Source of the DNA: Tubiluchus corallicola
Lineage: Eukaryota > Priapulida > Priapulimorpha > Priapulimorphida > Tubiluchidae
NCBI GenBank assembly: GCA_030141605.1
Contig: JAQGDQ010000005.1
Coordinates: forward strand, 1,426,180 to 1,490,179
DNA length: 64,000 nucleotides
Direction of reading: 5' to 3'
The translations under genes were made by a program, and so were the position numbers. Positions 60,101-64,000 of the stretch are shown in pieces (the stretch's first letter is position 1; each line of letters starts with the position of its first letter). The notes under the pieces were generated by a model that saw only the letters and a program-made list of their open reading frames with translations, was not told the origin of the DNA and made no database searches.

Positions 60101-63100
60101 TTTTTAATTATATGATGTAGAACATTTGGCTTCTCTGGCTGTAGCTGCTAACATAGTGGCAGTGCTGTGCAGCTGCAAATTTTATAGTTATTGATACTTT
60201 CCATACTAATTGTCTATGTTTTGTTTGCTAGAAGTAGGATAGTTTTCTATCTTGAATTATGTCTAATTAACTATGACACATCAGAGTGATACATAATTAT
60301 GTAGTACAATAAGTACAGTGTATTTAGGCTTATATTACTGTATTAAATTATATAAAATTATAAATTTATATGTATTTTTGTAATCATAAGCAAGGACTAT
60401 TTTAATGTATTGCATGTCTGATAAATTACATTAACTTGTTGTTTTAATACCAATTTTATTATAAGTGTCAGAATTATTATCAATATAGTAATGCTTTTTT
60501 TTCATTCATGCGTGCATCTGTCCTTATTGACAAGTTTCAAGGCAAACTGTTTTGACCCTTGCTTGCGTGTTCTACGTATTTTCACATCTGTCTCCGATCA
60601 ATAGAAGAAGAACCCTATTGATTTTTTGGGTTCTAAGGTCAAAGGTCAGGATCTTGGGACCTGACTTGAAAAAGCTTATAGATGCACTTAAGTCCAAATA
60701 AGTGATCCAAAATCTCCATCTTTCATCATCTACAGAGGAAGAACCATCTTGTATTTGGGGTCCCAAGGTGAAAGATCATAATCTTAGGACCCAATACTTG
60801 AAAGGCCTGTGGAAGCATTTTAAGTCAAAATAATTGACTTTAAGTTTTTTGTATATGCCACCTATCAACAGGGAAAGAACCCTATCGATTTTGGGGTCCT
60901 AGGCACAAAAGTTGGATTCACAGGAAACGATATTTGAAAAACCCTATAGACGCATTTTAACTCAAAATAATTGACCCTAAGCTTTCATCTTTCACATGTA
61001 AGTGTGAAATTTCATAATACATATGTACAATTTTATTTTATACTCATCAGTACAGAACCTTGTCGATTCTGTGTTGCAAAGTCGAAAGTCATGGGACCAG
61101 ATATTTTTAAAAGTATTTTGACCCACAGTGATGACCGGTTGTTGTAAGGAGATGCTCCACTTTGTGGTGCTTTGTTTTGTTTTATTATGATTTAATTTTA
61201 CTGTGAATATGATTTGTTTCTAATTTATAGCTACTCATACATGTTGCTAGAATGTTGTCTTGTTTTTTATTTTACTGTGTTATTTTTCTTTTCAAATAAA
61301 ATCCTAAAATCTTATTTATTATGTGCTATTTATAGCTTTCCTAGACTGTTCACAGATGTATACAATTCATACGTATGTTTTGCAGCAAGTTAGCTGGCCT
61401 CAATTACAAGAGATTGTTAACAAATACCTCCCTGCCATTGTCTGGGCCGATGGGTGTAGAGGACCAACTGATTATTGGCACAGCAAAGAATTTCTTGCAT
61501 GGCTTTATAATGACAGGTACCATATTTTACTTGATTTAATTAACTGTAGTCTTCATTGTAATTGAAACAACATGCAGTCAAGTGCAGTCTACTTTATTTT
61601 TGTTCTTATTACTTTTGTAATGGTATTTTTAATCCTATTTATTCTAAGTTAACTTTTGTTGTTTATTTTTTATTTGTATTACAGTCCAGTTCGGGATTAT
61701 GTGGTGGCTAATGATAGGTGGGGAGATAATGTTCTATGTCATCATGGTGGTGTCTATACATGTTCAGATCGGTATAATCCCGGTAAGCTGTAAATCAATC
61801 TTTTTCGTGAAAATATAGAATAGTGAAATTCATCCTTGTTGCTTTGATGCTGTGTAGTCTATTATTGTTATTTAGTTTAATAAGATTGCATTAATTGTTT
61901 TCATAACTTCCCAGCCATTTGTCTGATATACTCGTAGACATAGAACTAAATTATGCATGGAACTAATTCATAGCTCTAGTTTAATTTGCAGGAACTAGAA
62001 CTAGTTCGACATAAAAGCTGAAATTACTTTTCTTAACAATTTTTATCTTTGTAATTGTTAGCATACACTTACCCTACAACAATTTGCACGAGTTATGTTA
62101 TTTTTGCCAAGTAATCGTCATATGGTTATTATGTCAATAAGTTATCGGTAGAAAGAATAGCTTGGAATCCAAACTAGTTTCTTTTCTATAAAGTTCATGG
62201 TTACCCCTACCAACTTGAATTGTTTCTTTTTATCTCACCTAGAAACTTGGAACTGAATCGGTTTCTTCTTCATCACTGACAAACTAGTATTTGCATCTAG
62301 TTCCTATAACTTGCACAGCTCTGGATATACTAAGTAAAGTTCTTTGTTTATTTTGACCAAGTTTGGTTGGTGTTTGTTTGACAGGAGTTCTGCAATTGCA
62401 TAAATGGGAAAATTGCATGACAATAGATAAAAAGTCTTGGGGCTACAGACGTGAAGCAAAACTGGAAGATTTCTTGAGCGTTGAAGAACTTGTTTCAACA
62501 CTTGTTTCAACTGTAAGGTTAGTTACACGCATTAGACACTTGTGTAGATGAGTTTCCAGGATGTAAAAAGCTTTAACAGTATAGCCATTCGATCACTACA
62601 AAATCTCTGAACATGTGTTTGTGGTCAAGATAACATTATACATAAATGATGGCACATTAGCTTACTTGCGACCTATGTATAAGTCCTCTGCATCTCATAG
62701 CAGTGTTCATGAGTGTAACTATAAAGCATATTAATTCATTCCTTTGGCATTTTCTATTGGAATCACAATAAAGTCTCTGGCATAGGATGGCAGGAAAGCT
62801 TTTCAGAATGTGAATTTGCAAACGTAGCTAGTGACTATCAGCAGGTGTAAATATGCACTTAAAGTGCAGCAAATTGCACATTGGTTAAGTATTTTACACT
62901 TTGATTGGTACCAAACTGTTTAGAAAATATCGTTATTGCAACAAAGTCTAAAAGCATGTTGTATTGCAAGGCCAGGAACGATAAGCTGATTTTTTAGTAG
63001 CAATACTTTTTGTTTTGCAGGCAAAAAATTTAAATTACAAATTAGTTTAGATACTTAGTGTAAAGAATTTGATGACATTATAATGGTATTTGTTTCAGTT

Positions 63101-63269
63101 GTGGTGGTAATCTTCTGATGAATGTGGGTCCAACTCATGATGGAAGAATAGCAGCAATCTTTGAAGAACGTCTCCAGGGTATAGGAAGCTGGCTGAAGAT
63201 AAATGGTGAAGCAATATATGCCACAAAACCATGGGTTCACCAAAATGATACAATAACGAGTGATATTTG
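56314..63269 (+). CDS. Alpha-L-fucosidase (GH29), 3' end beyond the window
   Basis: Nine exons join in frame into 452 residues: 56314-56610, 57265-57395, 58279-58437, 58653-58759, 59011-59141, 61386-61516, 61685-61782, 62385-62517 and 63099-63269. The enzyme hydrolyses terminal alpha-L-fucose from glycans, classically in lysosomes. GH29 landmarks are KFGIFLHWG (around 122-130), [37 protein letters not shown] (D297, the expected nucleophile), SWLYND-like AWLYND, NDRWGD, HHGG, HKWENC and the [21 protein letters not shown] region. The last exon ends in GTATCC, a usable donor, so the C-terminal beta-sandwich domain lies outside. The N-terminus is unusual: about 100 residues precede the catalytic domain, with one hydrophobic segment (about 12-30) and a charged stalk. 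Confidence 0.95.
57087..57118. repeat. CA microsatellite
   Basis: Pure CA run of about 16 units in fucosidase intron 1. Confidence 0.9.
60597..61130 (+). repeat. Diverged tandem repeat of about 131-136 bp in fucosidase intron 5
   Basis: Four degraded copies share AGAACC near the start (60607, 60738, 60874 and 61052 as equivalent positions), then CTAT..ATTTTGGGGTCCTA, an AAGGTC..GGATC..GGGACC block, TTGAAAA..CCTATAGA and a CATTTTAA.TCAAAATAATTGAC end. Spacings are about 131, 136 and 178 bp. No open frame runs through it. Confidence 0.7.
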
Positions 63270-64000
63270 GTATCCATTTTGTTATATTGAATGACATTGT
63301 GTAATGTAGTATATAAAAGTGTCTTGTTATATGATATTGTAGGAAAATATGTTGTTTTAAAGTTTTATCTCGTGATTAAAATGTAAAGAGCATGCCTTCA
63401 GTTGAAGGAAAATTTGATTTTAAAAGGTTTTTTATAAAAATTTACTAGCTTAAGACTAGCTAGGACATTCTGTAATATGACTTCGAAATAGAGAGTGTGT
63501 AATAAGGACGTCAAAGAAACAATATAAACACTCAAACAATAGTATTTTTGGAGCTTCGACAGCCTATCTGTACAATGCTATGACTGGTAATATACAGCAC
63601 TATGGATACATATGTGCAGTTTTTAAGGACGGGCTATGATGTTATTAACCATAGATGCTTTTTCTTCGAAAAGTAGAAAAATCTGTCCCATAATGTTAGT
63701 GTACAAACTGCAGACATTGAAGAACATTTGGCTGTGTGCAGTGGGACTATGAAGACTGCAAATATAGAAATTAGACACTGCATTTCATACATTTGTTTGG
63801 CTTAAATTATTATTGCCACATTTGGACTATGCAAAAGTCTACACAAACAAACTTTATTACCAAGGCAATAAAAATGTGCTTTGTTTATCTATGCAGGCTA
63901 AATAGCAGCAATATATTTGTCCAACACTTGTTAAGCATGTTAAAAAAACAGTAAACGTGCAAACTTAATCAGTATTACTGTGTAAAAGCCACATCACTTG
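63270..64000 (+). other. Fucosidase intron 9 (partial)
   Basis: DNA after the exon 9 donor with no recognisable following exon. The beta-sandwich exons should come after the window edge. Confidence 0.5.

Noticed and set aside
1..64000. CRISPR arrays, rRNA, tRNA genes, bacterial operons or viral integrations
   Set aside because: None seen. The only repeat arrays are microsatellites and the intronic tandem repeat, and the only tRNA-like sequence (near 43340) is too diverged to be a functional tRNA.

Overview
The window is nuclear DNA of an AT-rich, intron-rich animal. The genes are spliced with GT-AG introns, the proteins resemble human orthologues along their whole length, and introns and intergenic DNA carry non-LTR retrotransposon tails, TIR elements and microsatellites. 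A non-bilaterian or slowly evolving invertebrate (sponge, cnidarian or mollusc-like) fits, but the phylum cannot be fixed by eye. No bacterial operons, CRISPR arrays, rRNA genes or convincing tRNA genes were seen.

Layout. 1-8.2 kb: no recognisable host gene, only a retrotransposon tail near 7 kb and simple repeats. 8.25-13.3 kb, plus strand: two tandem GT92 (DUF23) type II membrane glycosyltransferase genes. 14.0-25.7 kb, minus strand: seven 5' exons of COPS3 (COP9 signalosome subunit 3), about half the protein. The C-terminal exons were not found in the 14 kb to the left, so they lie beyond the edge (with both GT92 genes nested in an intron) or are lost. COPS3 intron 1 holds two pieces of a LINE, one split by a 716-bp element with 9-bp target-site duplications. 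27.4-53.2 kb, minus strand: a complete 35-exon UGGT gene. The exons join without a frame error into 1529 residues with a signal peptide, a DAD motif and a C-terminal HIEL. A possible extra first exon at 54.2 kb would add six residues. 53.3-56.3 kb: a head-to-head intergenic region with three LINE tail fragments. 56.3-63.3 kb, plus strand: nine exons of an alpha-L-fucosidase (GH29) gene that runs off the right edge.

Function. Three of the four loci act on glycoproteins: UGGT reglucosylates misfolded glycoproteins in the ER, GT92 enzymes add galactose to glycans in the secretory pathway, and GH29 removes fucose. In nematodes a GT92 enzyme galactosylates core fucose, so the neighbourhood is suggestive, but co-function is inference. 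COPS3 is a housekeeping cullin-deneddylation subunit with no evident link.

Exon boundaries were read by hand from splice signals, reading-frame continuity and recalled family conservation. Expect an error of a base or so at some edges.
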